A stretch of DNA of 64,000 bases from Streptomyces ardesiacus (lineage in GTDB: Bacteria > Actinomycetota > Actinomycetes > Streptomycetales > Streptomycetaceae): the NCBI RefSeq assembly GCF_003112575.1, contig NZ_BEWC01000005.1:124001-188000 (forward strand), written 5' to 3'. The notes beneath the pieces are model-generated. The model worked only from the letters and a program-made list of their open reading frames with translations. It made no database searches and was not told where the DNA came from. A program made the translations under genes and the position numbers. The stretch's first letter is position 1. Each line of letters begins with the position of its first letter. This document shows, piece after piece, positions 46,862 through 55,275 of the stretch.

Positions 46862-47524
46862 ATGCACACCCCGCACCACGAAGACCCCAAGCCTCACGAG
46901 GAATCCTTGCCGACCGCCCCTGCCCAGTCGGGAGCAAGTTGGTGCAGGAGCATTGCTCCCGGCGGGAGCAATGCTCCTGCCTGCCCCGCCCCGACAGCGG
47001 TGCGAGCAGATCGGCACCGGGGGGCGCCGATCATTCAGGATGCGACCGAGGGCGGATCGCATCCTGAGAGGGAAGAACCGCGCGCGTGCCACAGCACCGA
47101 CTGTGCTCACGCCGCTTCGTCGAAGCCCCGTGTGCAGCAGCGTGAGCGTCTGCGCGACGAGAAGAAGCGCGTGCGCCAGCCCAGCTGCCGCATGAATGAC
47201 GACGAGTACCAACTGCTCGTCCGGGCAGCCGCCGAGTGCCGGATGAGCATGGCCGGGTTTCTTGCCCGCTCGGCTCTCAACGCTGCCCGTGACCTCAACC
47301 GCACCACCGCGGACATCGCAGGCAAGAAGGAGATGCTGCAGGAGTTGTTCACGCTGCGACGGCGCCTCGGGCAGATCGGAAACAACCTCAACCAGGTGGC
47401 CAGAGCGCTGAACTCCGGAGCCGAGGCCCCGCAGGCCGAGGCGGTCCTCGCCGCCGTCCAGCGCGCCGCCACGCGGGTCGACGCCTTCACCCAGCAGTAC
47501 TTGGACAACCAGGCGGCTGCGTGA
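46862..47524 (+). CDS. MobC-like relaxosome protein
   Basis: Up to 220 residues. The last 130 are clear: SCRMNDDEYQLLVRAAAECR, MSMAGFLARSALNAARD, then LRRRLGQIGNNLNQVARALN, the hallmark of MobC/ribbon-helix-helix accessory proteins that help the relaxase at oriT. The first 90 residues are low-complexity and are encoded by DNA full of inverted repeats, so the true start may be GTG 47132. The stop overlaps the relaxase start (GTGA). Confidence 0.8.
   Translation: MHTPHHEDPKPHEESLPTAPAQSGASWCRSIAPGGSNAPACPAPTAVRADRHRGAPIIQDATEGGSHPEREEPRACHSTDCAHAASSKPRVQQRERLRDEKKRVRQPSCRMNDDEYQLLVRAAAECRMSMAGFLARSALNAARDLNRTTADIAGKKEMLQELFTLRRRLGQIGNNLNQVARALNSGAEAPQAEAVLAAVQRAATRVDAFTQQYLDNQAAA
46944..47067. 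repeat. Cluster of inverted repeats, candidate oriT
   Basis: Three hairpins occur in 125 bases: a perfect 17-bp repeat with a 3-base loop at 46,944-46,980 (arm GCAGGAGCATTGCTCCC), a 7-bp GATCGGC/GCCGATC pair at 47,009-47,032, and an 11-bp TCAGGATGCGA/TCGCATCCTGA pair at 47,035-47,067. They lie immediately before the conserved part of mobC, where oriT of mobilisable elements is usually found. Confidence 0.55.
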
Positions 47525-49257
47525 TCCCACGCGTCCACGCCAGGGGCACGCGCACCATCGGCCTGCTCCACTACCTGTACGGGCCTGGCACGCACGAGGA
47601 GCACATCGACCCGCACCTGGTGGCTGCATGGGACAGCCTTGCCCCCGATCCCGGCCGAGACCTCGACGCCACGTACGGCGCTCTCCAGCGGCTGCTCGAC
47701 CAGCCAGTCATGGCCCTGCCCGAGAGCCGACGGCCGACCGAGCACGTGTGGCACCTGTCGGTACGCGCCGCCCCCGAAGACCCGATCCTCTCGGACGAGC
47801 AGTGGGGCGAGATCGCCCGCAGGATGGTCGCCGCAACCGGCATCGCACCCGACGGCGACGACGCCGCCTGCCGATGGGCGGCGGTCCGGCACGCCGACGA
47901 CCACATCCACATCATCGCCACCATCGTCCGCGAGGACGGCCGCCAGGCCCGCCTCCGCCGGGACGGCAAACGTTCCCAGGACGAAGCCCGCAAGATCGAG
48001 ATCGACTACGAGCTGCGCCGCCTCCACGCCGGCGACGGCACTGCCGCCCAGCGGCCCACCAGCGCCGAACGCCACAAAGCTAAACGGGAAGGCCGCGAGC
48101 GCACCGCGCGTGAGGAACTGCGCGAGACCGTCCGCCGCGCCGCCGCAGGCACCGCCTCCACGGAGGAGTTCTTCGATCGCCTGGCCGCCGCCGGTCTGCT
48201 GATCCGCAAGCGCATCGCGCCCTCCGGCGACCTGCTCGGCTACAAGGTCGCCCTGCCCGACGACCACAACAAGGACGGGGAGCCGGTCTTCTACTCCGGT
48301 TCGAAACTCGCACCCGATCTGTCCCTCCCCCGCATCCGCGAACGCTGGGCCCTGCCCGCGGAGCCCACTACAGCGGACGGCTCCGGGCCGCAGCAGCCCG
48401 CCCTGCCGGACATGACGGGTCCCGCGTTCGCGCGCCGCAGGGCCACCGCCGCTACCTGGCAGGCCCTGCTGATCATCGACCAGAGTGACGACGGCACAGC
48501 AGCGGCCCAGATCGCTGCGGCGGGTGAGGTACTGGACGCGCTGGCCAAAACGTCCGCCGCCCACACCCGCGCCGAACTCCGCGAGGCAGCATTCGTGTTC
48601 GAGCGGGCCAGCCGTTCCCACGTGAGGGCCGTACGCGGGCATGACCGGACCCTGCGCCAAGCCGCCCGCGACCTCGTCCACAGCGGGCCGGCGCTCGGCC
48701 GAGGGGAAGACGGCGCCACCACCGCGATGCTCATCGACGTGGCGTTCTTCCTTGCCATCGCCGCGGCGAACTGGCACGCCAAGAAGCACCACAGTCAGCA
48801 GGCCGCAGCAGCCCGACAAACCGCCGAGCATCTGCGCGCCGCCTACCAGGCCGCTGCGCGGGAGCCCCTGGCCGCACTGGGCCAGCGAGGCCGGCGCCTG
48901 GCCCCGCGCGTCCGGCAGCGGCAGGCCGACCTTGTTCACCACGTGCTACCCGAGCTGGCAGAACGGATCCTGGCCGAGGGCGGCTGGTCCGCACTGGCCA
49001 CCACCCTCGACGACACCCGGAAGGCCGGCCACGACCCGGCAGCTCTGCTGGCCGACGCTGCCCGGCGGCGCGAGCTCGACACCGCCACCTCGATCAGCGA
49101 CGTCCTCGTCTGGCGCCTGCGCCACAGCGCCCACCTGCCCACCCTGTCCGAAAGCTCTCACGAGGCACTCGCCCAAGGCAGTCACCGCCACAAGCCCTCA
49201 GTGCCCAACACGCCGCTGGCGCAGGGCACCGCGAACTCTTCCAGCCGCCGCCGCTGA
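47521..49257 (+). CDS. Relaxase/mobilisation nuclease
   Basis: 578 residues. The N-terminal nuclease begins IPRVHARGTRTIGLLHYLYG and carries the three-His metal motif HADDHIHI (H124, H128, H130); an N-terminal Tyr (Y18 or Y20) may be the nicking residue. Residues about 330-460 contain a helical region with hydrophobic AMLIDVAFFLAIAAANW. GTG 47521 is coupled to the MobC stop. It would nick oriT for single-strand transfer. No TraB/FtsK translocase lies nearby, so transfer may need another element. Confidence 0.87.
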   Translation: MIPRVHARGTRTIGLLHYLYGPGTHEEHIDPHLVAAWDSLAPDPGRDLDATYGALQRLLDQPVMALPESRRPTEHVWHLSVRAAPEDPILSDEQWGEIARRMVAATGIAPDGDDAACRWAAVRHADDHIHIIATIVREDGRQARLRRDGKRSQDEARKIEIDYELRRLHAGDGTAAQRPTSAERHKAKREGRERTAREELRETVRRAAAGTASTEEFFDRLAAAGLLIRKRIAPSGDLLGYKVALPDDHNKDGEPVFYSGSKLAPDLSLPRIRERWALPAEPTTADGSGPQQPALPDMTGPAFARRRATAATWQALLIIDQSDDGTAAAQIAAAGEVLDALAKTSAAHTRAELREAAFVFERASRSHVRAVRGHDRTLRQAARDLVHSGPALGRGEDGATTAMLIDVAFFLAIAAANWHAKKHHSQQAAAARQTAEHLRAAYQAAAREPLAALGQRGRRLAPRVRQRQADLVHHVLPELAERILAEGGWSALATTLDDTRKAGHDPAALLADAARRRELDTATSISDVLVWRLRHSAHLPTLSESSHEALAQGSHRHKPSVPNTPLAQGTANSSSRRR

Positions 49258-49268
49258 CCGGAAAGCGA

Positions 49269-49304
49269 CGCAACATAGCCGACGATCGCCGGTTGGGCAA
49301 ACCG
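49269..49304. promoter_or_regulatory. Operator-like sequence, copy C (inverted)
   Basis: Reads on the minus strand CGGTTTGCCCAACCGGCGAT, then CGTCGGCTATGTTGCG, sharing 20 contiguous bases with copy A. It lies between the relaxase stop and the small gene at 49,360. Confidence 0.6.
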
Positions 49305-49359
49305 GCGATTCTCCCGACCATTGATGTCTCACCCACCCACTCCCAGGAGGAGCTCCCGT

Positions 49360-49740
49360 ATGCCCAAGACCCAAGCCCGACCGGAGACCGTCGTCCTGCT
49401 CTGCGACACGGACGCCGAGCGCCGAATAGAGACCGGCAACTGGTACCACCTCGACGGGCGCCCGTTCAGCAAGCACGAGCAGAGCCTCATTGACGAGGTC
49501 ACTCGCGACGATTTCGCAGAGGCTAGGACGCAGCTCAAGCGCTACGAGGACTACCGGCGCACTCTGGACGGAGCCCCGGATGCCCTCGACCAGTTCTTGG
49601 CCCCGTTCTGGGATCGGCTCGACGTGAAGATACTCGGCAACGCTGTCGAGCTCATGAATGAGGACGAGCGAGCCGAGCTCGATCGCCTCCTTGGGCTTAT
49701 CGTCGACCCAATCCGTCCCTTCACCCCCTACGCCTTCTAA
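49360..49740 (+). CDS. Small acidic protein of unknown function
   Basis: 126 residues, no recognised domain; helical, acidic (EVTRDDFAEARTQLKRYEDY, LMNEDERAELDRLLGLI), no signal or membrane part. ATG 49360 follows a strong AGGAGGAG site. It is preceded by copy C of the operator-like sequence, so it may be controlled with the replication genes of the element, perhaps as a regulator or anti-repressor (inference). Confidence 0.65.
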   Translation: MPKTQARPETVVLLCDTDAERRIETGNWYHLDGRPFSKHEQSLIDEVTRDDFAEARTQLKRYEDYRRTLDGAPDALDQFLAPFWDRLDVKILGNAVELMNEDERAELDRLLGLIVDPIRPFTPYAF

Positions 49741-49945
49741 CCCTGGCCCCCGCGCCGATACGCACCCCACGCGCTGGTGACCGGCTCCGACGACCGCTCC
49801 GGCATCTGGCACAGAGGCGTGTGCGTTCCAAGCGATAGCCGGTAGGAATCGTCACGCAGAACGAAGCACCAGGCGTGGAGGCGGACCGCTCTCAACAACC
49901 TCAAGCCGTGACGCATGAGGACGCCGACCAGGGCACAGCAACATG

Positions 49946-49977
49946 AAGCCGGGCCTCCCCGAGGGGAGGCCCGGCTT
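49946..49977. terminator. Bidirectional terminator
   Basis: AAGCCGGGCCTCCCC and GGGGAGGCCCGGCTT form a perfect 15-bp stem with a GA loop, between the convergent genes ending at 49,740 (plus) and 49,994 (minus). The other 200 bases of this gap show nothing. Confidence 0.85.
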
Positions 49978-49993
49978 CCATGCGTTGGATGGC

Positions 49994-50986
49994 CTAGCTG
50001 GCTGGAGCGCGCAGGAGGCGGTCGCGTGTGCTCTCCGGCAGCACCCGGCGCAGGACCGGTGCGCTGGAGCTGAGGGAGTCGGCGAAGGCGGCGACGAGGT
50101 CGTGCGGCACGCTGCTGCTGAACGAAGCGGCCCACAGGTAGCCCGCGCCGAGCACCGGCTCGGCCCACGCCTGCCACCCGGCCAGGACCGCCTCGCCAAC
50201 CTCAGCCAACAGTGCCAATGGATCGCCATCCTGGATGAGGGGCGGCACCTCGCCGAGGCGAAGGTGGGAGGCGAACGTCGGATCCACCGCGCCCGTGCCG
50301 GGCTGGTCTACGTCACGCAGCCAACCGTGTGCCGTAACCACGTCAAGGACCAGCTCGGGGCCACCAAGCGGCAGGGCCGGCTGATCGCGGGCGTCGAGCG
50401 CGGTGAGGAAGGCGCCAAGGGCCTCTCCGGGGACCTCCGGGGTGAAGTAGGCCGACCACTGGGCGAGCGGACCAGCCAGATCCGAACGAGCGGACACTTG
50501 CCAGGCCGTCGGCAGGTTGCCCAAATGGAACGGCTCGTCCGGCAAGACCCACTGCGCCCACCGCAGGGAATCGGGGCTGATGTGCAAGACGATGCTGCGC
50601 AGGACCTGACGGACCTCCGGCGCCTCGTCCGGCTCCCGGCGCCCACGGACGAGCGTCAGGCTCGTCCAGCCCAGGCCGGCGAGCGTGTCGGCGACGGCGT
50701 CATATGGGCGCCCGTCGTCACCGGCCAAGTGCCGGGGGCCAACCCAGCAAGCGGACGGGACGCTGGCCGGAGCGGGTGGATCGATCGGAAAGTCGGGATG
50801 CAGGTACGCCTCCAAGGGCTTGGTGAATTTGGTACCGCCAGCGGTGCGCAAGCTGAACGGGTACTGGGTCGACTGCGCCGGAGTCTCAGGCGGACGAACG
50901 TCCAGGGCGTCCGAGGGCGTCGACTCGAGCCTCTGACGGTTACACCGGCGGAGAGGTCTCCAGGACGCGAGCGACTGCGGCGGCAA
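49994..50986 (-). CDS. DUF317-family protein
   Basis: 330 residues at most. The body has two DUF317-like blocks (WVGPRHLAGDDGRPYDAVAD ... and PTAWQVSARSDLAGPLAQWS, WSAYFTPEVPGEALGAFLTA). DUF317 proteins are confined to Streptomyces and relatives and often sit on plasmids and integrative elements; function unknown. The start is unclear: TTG 50986 overlaps the next gene by 47 bases; a shorter form from about 50,940 is possible. Confidence 0.65.
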   Translation of the reverse strand: MPPQSLASWRPLRRCNRQRLESTPSDALDVRPPETPAQSTQYPFSLRTAGGTKFTKPLEAYLHPDFPIDPPAPASVPSACWVGPRHLAGDDGRPYDAVADTLAGLGWTSLTLVRGRREPDEAPEVRQVLRSIVLHISPDSLRWAQWVLPDEPFHLGNLPTAWQVSARSDLAGPLAQWSAYFTPEVPGEALGAFLTALDARDQPALPLGGPELVLDVVTAHGWLRDVDQPGTGAVDPTFASHLRLGEVPPLIQDGDPLALLAEVGEAVLAGWQAWAEPVLGAGYLWAASFSSSVPHDLVAAFADSLSSSAPVLRRVLPESTRDRLLRAPAS

Positions 50987-51293
50987 CGATGTCGGCTGGC
51001 GTCTCGGTGTCGAAGGTCATCTGGTAGCCGCGTACCTTGGCTGTTCCGGCGACGGCGATCTTCCATCCCTCGCCGTCGGTGCCAGGACGCCCGAACGGGA
51101 ACCACCCGAGGTAGAAGCGACCATCCCTCGAATTGACGTGTACGTCCGCGCGGTCGTCCACGACGAGGTGGAAGTCGTCGGCGGAGAACTGATCCATCAC
51201 GAGCGTGGCCCGACCCGGGCCGAGCAGCCACTCACACAGCCACAGGGCCTCGACGGTGGTGGAGAATCCGGGACCCGATGACGCAGCAGTCAC
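50940..51293 (-). CDS. Short DUF317-like protein
   Basis: 117 residues. LWLCEWLLGPGRATLVMDQF, DGRFYLGWFPFGRPGTDGEG and VRGYQMTFDTETPADIV are like a half-DUF317 protein. GTG 51293 is supported by GAGGTGAT. It precedes and overlaps the larger DUF317 gene. The 270-base upstream gap (51,294-51,567) contains only its likely promoter. Confidence 0.65.
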   Translation of the reverse strand: MTAASSGPGFSTTVEALWLCEWLLGPGRATLVMDQFSADDFHLVVDDRADVHVNSRDGRFYLGWFPFGRPGTDGEGWKIAVAGTAKVRGYQMTFDTETPADIVAAAVARVLETSPPV

Positions 51294-51567
51294 GGGCAAT
51301 CACCTCTTTGACCTGGCGCTTTGCAAGAAGGTCGTCCAGGTTCACATGCTGCTGCGGCGTTGGCCAGTCATTCGTGGATCTTTGCTGTCTGCCGTCGGCG
51401 AATTTCCTTTGGCATCTAACGGAGTAGTTTGACAGCAGCCCCAGTCGTTTCGTCTTTGTGACAGTGACCCTAGTCGTGCGAGGCGAGCACGTTGGGGGAA
51501 CCGCGGCCTGCCGCCTCTGTCCGGCATCCGGAAAATGTAGAGCCCGGGGGGGGCGAATCCGCAGAAA

Positions 51568-52464
51568 TCACCGACGCGAGTCATTTTGGGACCACGAAAA
51601 GAGATCCGGCAGCTCGCGACACAACCTATTTGCGATATAGGCCACTTGGTCCAGAGGGCTCCGCCCCTCCGGAAGCGGCTCCTGACACCGTCCCAGGATC
51701 TCCGCTAGCGCCCCCTCTGTGTCCCGCTTCAAACCCACTACGACAACTTGGCGAAACGCGCGCCCAAAGCTCAGCAGTGTCCGCAGCTCGCCTGGAAGAT
51801 ACTGGCCGTTGTTTACGAAGAAGAGACCATGCTCGAAGGTAGGGAGTCGCTCGAAGGGAATCCTGGGGCCGTCCGATACAACAACGTATCGAGAGGGAGT
51901 AGTACCGGCGCCCCCCAGCGCCCTTGCCGGGATAAGGTCCTCGCCATCTTCTGCTTCATATGGCAGATGAGAGATCTGGCGCGCCTCAGCGATGAAGCGA
52001 TGGAGAGCGCCGAGTTCGGGCGAATCAAATGGCAGCGGACTCTGCGCCGTCCGCAGCGTGACTGCAATCAGGTCTCCGCTGCGGTCGGATGATGCAGGTG
52101 TTGACTCCGCATCTTCGTGTGCAGCTGTCAACCTGAGGGCGTCCCCGAGCAGTTTCTCCAGCACGGCATCGAACTGCTCCCACTGCTCAGCTGCGGTGCG
52201 ACGAGTTGGGCGAACGTCCATCTCCGCCAATGTGTAGGCCACGGCTAGACCAGCCTGCTCCGTCACCGTTTCACCCCGGAGTACCCGACTGATCGTCGGA
52301 ACGCTGATGGTGCTGCCTCGCTCAGCCGCCTTCTGTGCCACGCGGGATAGCGAGGGCAAACCTGCGCACCGACGTAACTCGCGCAGCCACTCCAGCCAGT
52401 CCCGCACCGGTCCGGCCGGCACACCCTCCGGAATGTCTACGCTCCGGGCCGCCGAGCCCGCCAT
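51568..52464 (-). CDS. XRE-like regulator with unknown C-terminal domain
   Basis: 298 residues. Residues 18-75 are an HTH (WLRELRRCAGLPSLSRVAQK, STISVPTISRVLRG). Residues about 130-290 form a conserved but uncharacterised domain (LGALHRFIAEARQISHLPYE, RIPFERLPTFEHGLFFVNNG, RTLLSFGRAFRQVVVVGLKR). Proteins of this type occur in Streptomyces near small membrane genes and transfer functions, but their role is not known. The DNA is slightly lower in GC than its neighbours. Confidence 0.7.
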   Translation of the reverse strand: MAGSAARSVDIPEGVPAGPVRDWLEWLRELRRCAGLPSLSRVAQKAAERGSTISVPTISRVLRGETVTEQAGLAVAYTLAEMDVRPTRRTAAEQWEQFDAVLEKLLGDALRLTAAHEDAESTPASSDRSGDLIAVTLRTAQSPLPFDSPELGALHRFIAEARQISHLPYEAEDGEDLIPARALGGAGTTPSRYVVVSDGPRIPFERLPTFEHGLFFVNNGQYLPGELRTLLSFGRAFRQVVVVGLKRDTEGALAEILGRCQEPLPEGRSPLDQVAYIANRLCRELPDLFSWSQNDSRR

Positions 52465-52613
52465 CGCTCCCCCAGCCCCGCCGAGATCAGGCGCTTGCGT
52501 GTTGCACCGCGTTTCACCACGGATCTTTGTGGACCACAGCGTACCGCTGCGATTCCTCGTTCGTGACTCCAGCGCAAGCTCTTATCGACTTCGAGGCAGA
52601 GGAGGTGAACAAC

Positions 52614-52766
52614 ATGGAGCGGAGCAATGAGTGGTGGCGGACCGTTCGGTACGCCATCAAGAGGGAGCGCCGGACGGTCCGTCTGATCAGCATCCTGGTC
52701 ACGGTGGGCGTCATCGGGGCGGTGCTGATCGCCGCCACGAACGGAGTGACCGTGACGGTCGGCTGA
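52614..52766 (+). CDS. Small single-pass membrane protein
   Basis: 50 residues: a basic N-terminus (WWRTVRYAIKRERRTVRL) and one hydrophobic helix (ISILVTVGVIGAVLIAATNG). ATG is preceded by GGAGGTGAACAAC, a very strong ribosome site, so translation is likely. It is divergent from the XRE-like gene by about 150 bases. Confidence 0.6.
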   Translation: MERSNEWWRTVRYAIKRERRTVRLISILVTVGVIGAVLIAATNGVTVTVG

Positions 52767-52827
52767 GGCCAGCGCTCGGTGGGCGAGCGCACCTCGGTTC
52801 ACCAGTATCAGCAGACCACACAGGCAG

Positions 52828-52852
52828 GGCCCCGGTCGATACGGCCGGGGCC
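52828..52852. terminator. Hairpin terminator
   Basis: GGCCCCGG/CCGGGGCC, 8-bp stem with 9-base loop, followed by TTCGC, 61 bases after the small membrane gene. Confidence 0.6.
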
Positions 52853-53140
52853 TTCGCTATCCCCTCTAGTCGGTGCAACCCCAATGGACGGGCGCGTCAG
52901 ACCTCGACATCGTGGTGCTGCTCTACGGGGACCCAGCCCCATACCGCGCCAGGGCTCAGCACATGCCTCCACCACGGCTTGAACGAGGTACTGGGCGGGA
53001 GAGTGGAGCCCCTCGTGGCCGTCGTGGACGAGGTGCTCGGGCAGGCCGGCGGCCGGTTGTGGGTCGGCTACGAGCGTGCTGGAGCTCCCTGACGGAACTC
53101 GCTCCATGGACGTCGCAACGTCAGTTCCTCCACGTGTAGA
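52853..53140. other. Intergenic stretch with possible gene fragment
   Basis: A plus-strand frame ending at 53,092 reads HGLNEVLGGRVEPLVAVVDE followed by LGQAGGRLWVGYERAG, which looks like the tail of a degraded protein but has no start or recognised family. Nothing else supported. Confidence 0.3.
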
Positions 53141-54094
53141 TCACCTGCCGGAGAGCAACGCCCGAGTATCCTCGGCGCACCCCCATGACAGCGTGACGCC
53201 GGCGCCTCCATGCCCGTAGTTGTGCACCACCGCAGTGCCGTCCTCCCGAGCCTCTTCCTCCACACGGACCGTGGCGCGAGTCGGTCGAGCGCCGACCCTG
53301 TGTTCCAGGGCGCGGGCGTGGGCGAGGCGGGGCTCGACCTCAGCACAGCGGCCGAGGATGCCGGCAGCCGCCTTGTCGTCGGGGGTCAGATCGCCCTCGC
53401 CGACGATCGCTGTGCCGCCCAGGACGACGGTGTCGCCGTGAGGATAGAAGCACAGCAGATCGGGCGAGAGGCCGGTGTCCTCGGAGAAGAACTCGGTCAG
53501 CCCGGGGTTGGTGACGACGACGTGCTGGCCGCGGATGGGCCGGAGGTCAGGGTCCGGAACCAGGTCGCGTGCGCCAAGGCCCGCGCAGTTGACGATCGCC
53601 GAAGCCGGACCGGCGTCCGAGAGCGAGGTCAGCCGTCGCTGCTCGACCACACCCCCGGCAGCGCGGAATCGGCGCAGGAGGTAGTCGAGGTAGGTGGGCA
53701 TGTCGATCAGTGGCACAGTGAACCGGTAGCCCGCCATGAACCCGGCCGGAAGTTCGGCCCGCTCGCACGGTCGGAAACCTGGCAAGGTGGTGGCCCAGTC
53801 CGGCGCGGCTTCGGTCGTGCGGGATGCCTCGATGCCACTGGTGAGCCGGACGCCCGTCGCCGGATCCTGGGCCAGCTCCCGGAAGATCCCCAAGGACCGT
53901 TGTCCCCACTGGTCGACCTTGTCCTTCGGCTCGACCAGGTAAGGCCCCCACACCGCCCCGGCAGCCAGCGACGTGGTCCCCGGCACCTGCTCGGCGATCA
54001 CGTGCAGCGCAGCCCCGGCCTCGGCGAGAACCACGGCTGTGGTGAGCCCAGCCACCCCAGCCCCGACAACGACAACGCGCTCCCCTGCTGTCAT
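53141..54094 (-). CDS. FAD-dependent oxidase, D-amino-acid-oxidase family
   Basis: 317 residues. The FAD Rossmann motif VVVVGAGVAGLTTAVVL is at residues 7-23 and the DAAO signature HNYGHGGAGVTLSWG near the C-terminus. Middle segments (VPLIDMPTYLDYLL, RPIRGQHVVV) fit the family. D-amino-acid oxidases oxidatively deaminate D-amino acids with release of H2O2. It is the last gene of the minus-strand cassette, 191 bases after the Cys-rich gene; coexpression is possible but not certain. Confidence 0.87.
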   Translation of the reverse strand: MTAGERVVVVGAGVAGLTTAVVLAEAGAALHVIAEQVPGTTSLAAGAVWGPYLVEPKDKVDQWGQRSLGIFRELAQDPATGVRLTSGIEASRTTEAAPDWATTLPGFRPCERAELPAGFMAGYRFTVPLIDMPTYLDYLLRRFRAAGGVVEQRRLTSLSDAGPASAIVNCAGLGARDLVPDPDLRPIRGQHVVVTNPGLTEFFSEDTGLSPDLLCFYPHGDTVVLGGTAIVGEGDLTPDDKAAAGILGRCAEVEPRLAHARALEHRVGARPTRATVRVEEEAREDGTAVVHNYGHGGAGVTLSWGCAEDTRALLSGR

Positions 54095-54285
54095 GAGCCG
54101 ACCGTAACGGCCTGCGCGTGGCGGCGGTGCGTGGGCGAGGTTGTCCTCCAACACATGCGCCGCGGGATTGACCACAGGGCATCGTGAGGACCTTCCAAGC
54201 GGGATGTAGTACCCCGCAGGCCCGCCCTGGTCGCGGGGCTCATACCGCGGGGGACGGTAGGCACTTCCGTGACCAGGGCGGGGGC

Positions 54286-54657
54286 TTAGCCGCGGCGGAG
54301 GAATCCTCGTCGGCCCCGATGTCTGCCGGCCCGCCGTGCTGAGGCCGACGCAGGGGAGGTCGCATCGCTCGGCCGAGCACGACGAGTTGGTTCGTCCCGG
54401 CTGAGGAGAGACTGCCAGACCCGCTCCTGGAGGGCTCGGATGCAGGGCCCGCAGGCGTACATCGGCGCCTGGGCGCCCGCGACACGGGCGGGGCCGATCC
54501 ACAGGACGCGAGTCCACCGCTGCCCGCAGTAGAGCCAGCACGATCCGTCGACCCACTCGTTGCCGTCATCGGTGGCTGCCGGTGCGGGCAGTCCGCCGCG
54601 TGCGAACTCGGCGATCCCCGGGATCACCCTGTGCCGTAATGCGGCTTCCGTGAGCAT
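54286..54657 (-). CDS. Small protein with two Cys pairs
   Basis: 123 residues. Two pairs (SCWLYCG and YACGPCIR), about 30 residues apart, could bind zinc. The C-terminal 40 residues are basic, Arg/Ser/Ala-rich and disordered. No family recognised. It follows the CYTH gene by 19 bases in the same operon. The ribosome site (GGGGGCGG) is weak. Confidence 0.55.
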   Translation of the reverse strand: MLTEAALRHRVIPGIAEFARGGLPAPAATDDGNEWVDGSCWLYCGQRWTRVLWIGPARVAGAQAPMYACGPCIRALQERVWQSLLSRDEPTRRARPSDATSPASASARRAGRHRGRRGFLRRG

Positions 54658-54676
54658 GGCTTGTCCGCCCCCTTGA

Positions 54677-55264
54677 TCAGTGGCTGCGGGCAGCGGAGGA
54701 AGCGTCCTCCTGCTTCTCGGCGTCGGAGAACAGGAGGGTGGGCTCGGCGAGGATGTCGCGGCCGGCCTCGCTCTTGTAGATCTCGTCGACGCTGCCGAAG
54801 CGGGCTTCGGAGTAGTCGAGGTCCAGCAGCGCGGCGGCCTGCCGGACCGACGCCTCGTCGGGCCCCTCGATCTCCAGGAAGGTGGGGAGGTCGGGCCAGG
54901 TGTCGAAGTCGAAGGCGACCTCGCCCAGGCGCCACTCCTCTCGGTAGTTCTCCTGGTAGCGCACCTCGGTGAGGCCGACCCGCCGCAGGATGTCGGCCAT
55001 GGCGTGCAGGTCGGACACCTCGGTCTCGATCTCCTTGGTGCCGTCGATCGTGGTGGCGTCGGTGACCTGCTTGAGGGTGAGGGTCGACCGGGTGCCTTCG
55101 TCCCGAAGGCGGATCCAGGCCCCTCCGTCGAGGGAGTCATTCTCGAAGATCTTGCGGGTGAGGAGGGTGCGCGGGAACGCCTGGACGGCTCCGAGGGCGG
55201 TCAGCTTGGCCTGGAGGCCGGTGGCGTCGACGGCCAGGAACTTCGCCTCGTACTCGTGCTTCAT
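54677..55264 (-). CDS. CYTH-domain protein (class IV adenylate cyclase/thiamine-triphosphatase-like)
   Basis: 195 residues beginning MKHEYEAKFLAVD: the ExExK motif (E4, E6, K8) that defines CYTH enzymes. Other charged strand residues follow (GGAWIRLRDEGTRSTLTLK, EIETEVSD, VAFDFDTWPDLPTFLEIEG), forming the triphosphate tunnel. Such enzymes cleave organic or inorganic triphosphates or make cAMP. Substrate here is unknown. It sits between the methyltransferase and the Cys-rich gene. Confidence 0.9.
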   Translation of the reverse strand: MKHEYEAKFLAVDATGLQAKLTALGAVQAFPRTLLTRKIFENDSLDGGAWIRLRDEGTRSTLTLKQVTDATTIDGTKEIETEVSDLHAMADILRRVGLTEVRYQENYREEWRLGEVAFDFDTWPDLPTFLEIEGPDEASVRQAAALLDLDYSEARFGSVDEIYKSEAGRDILAEPTLLFSDAEKQEDASSAARSH

Positions 55265-55275
55265 GTGTCCTTCTC

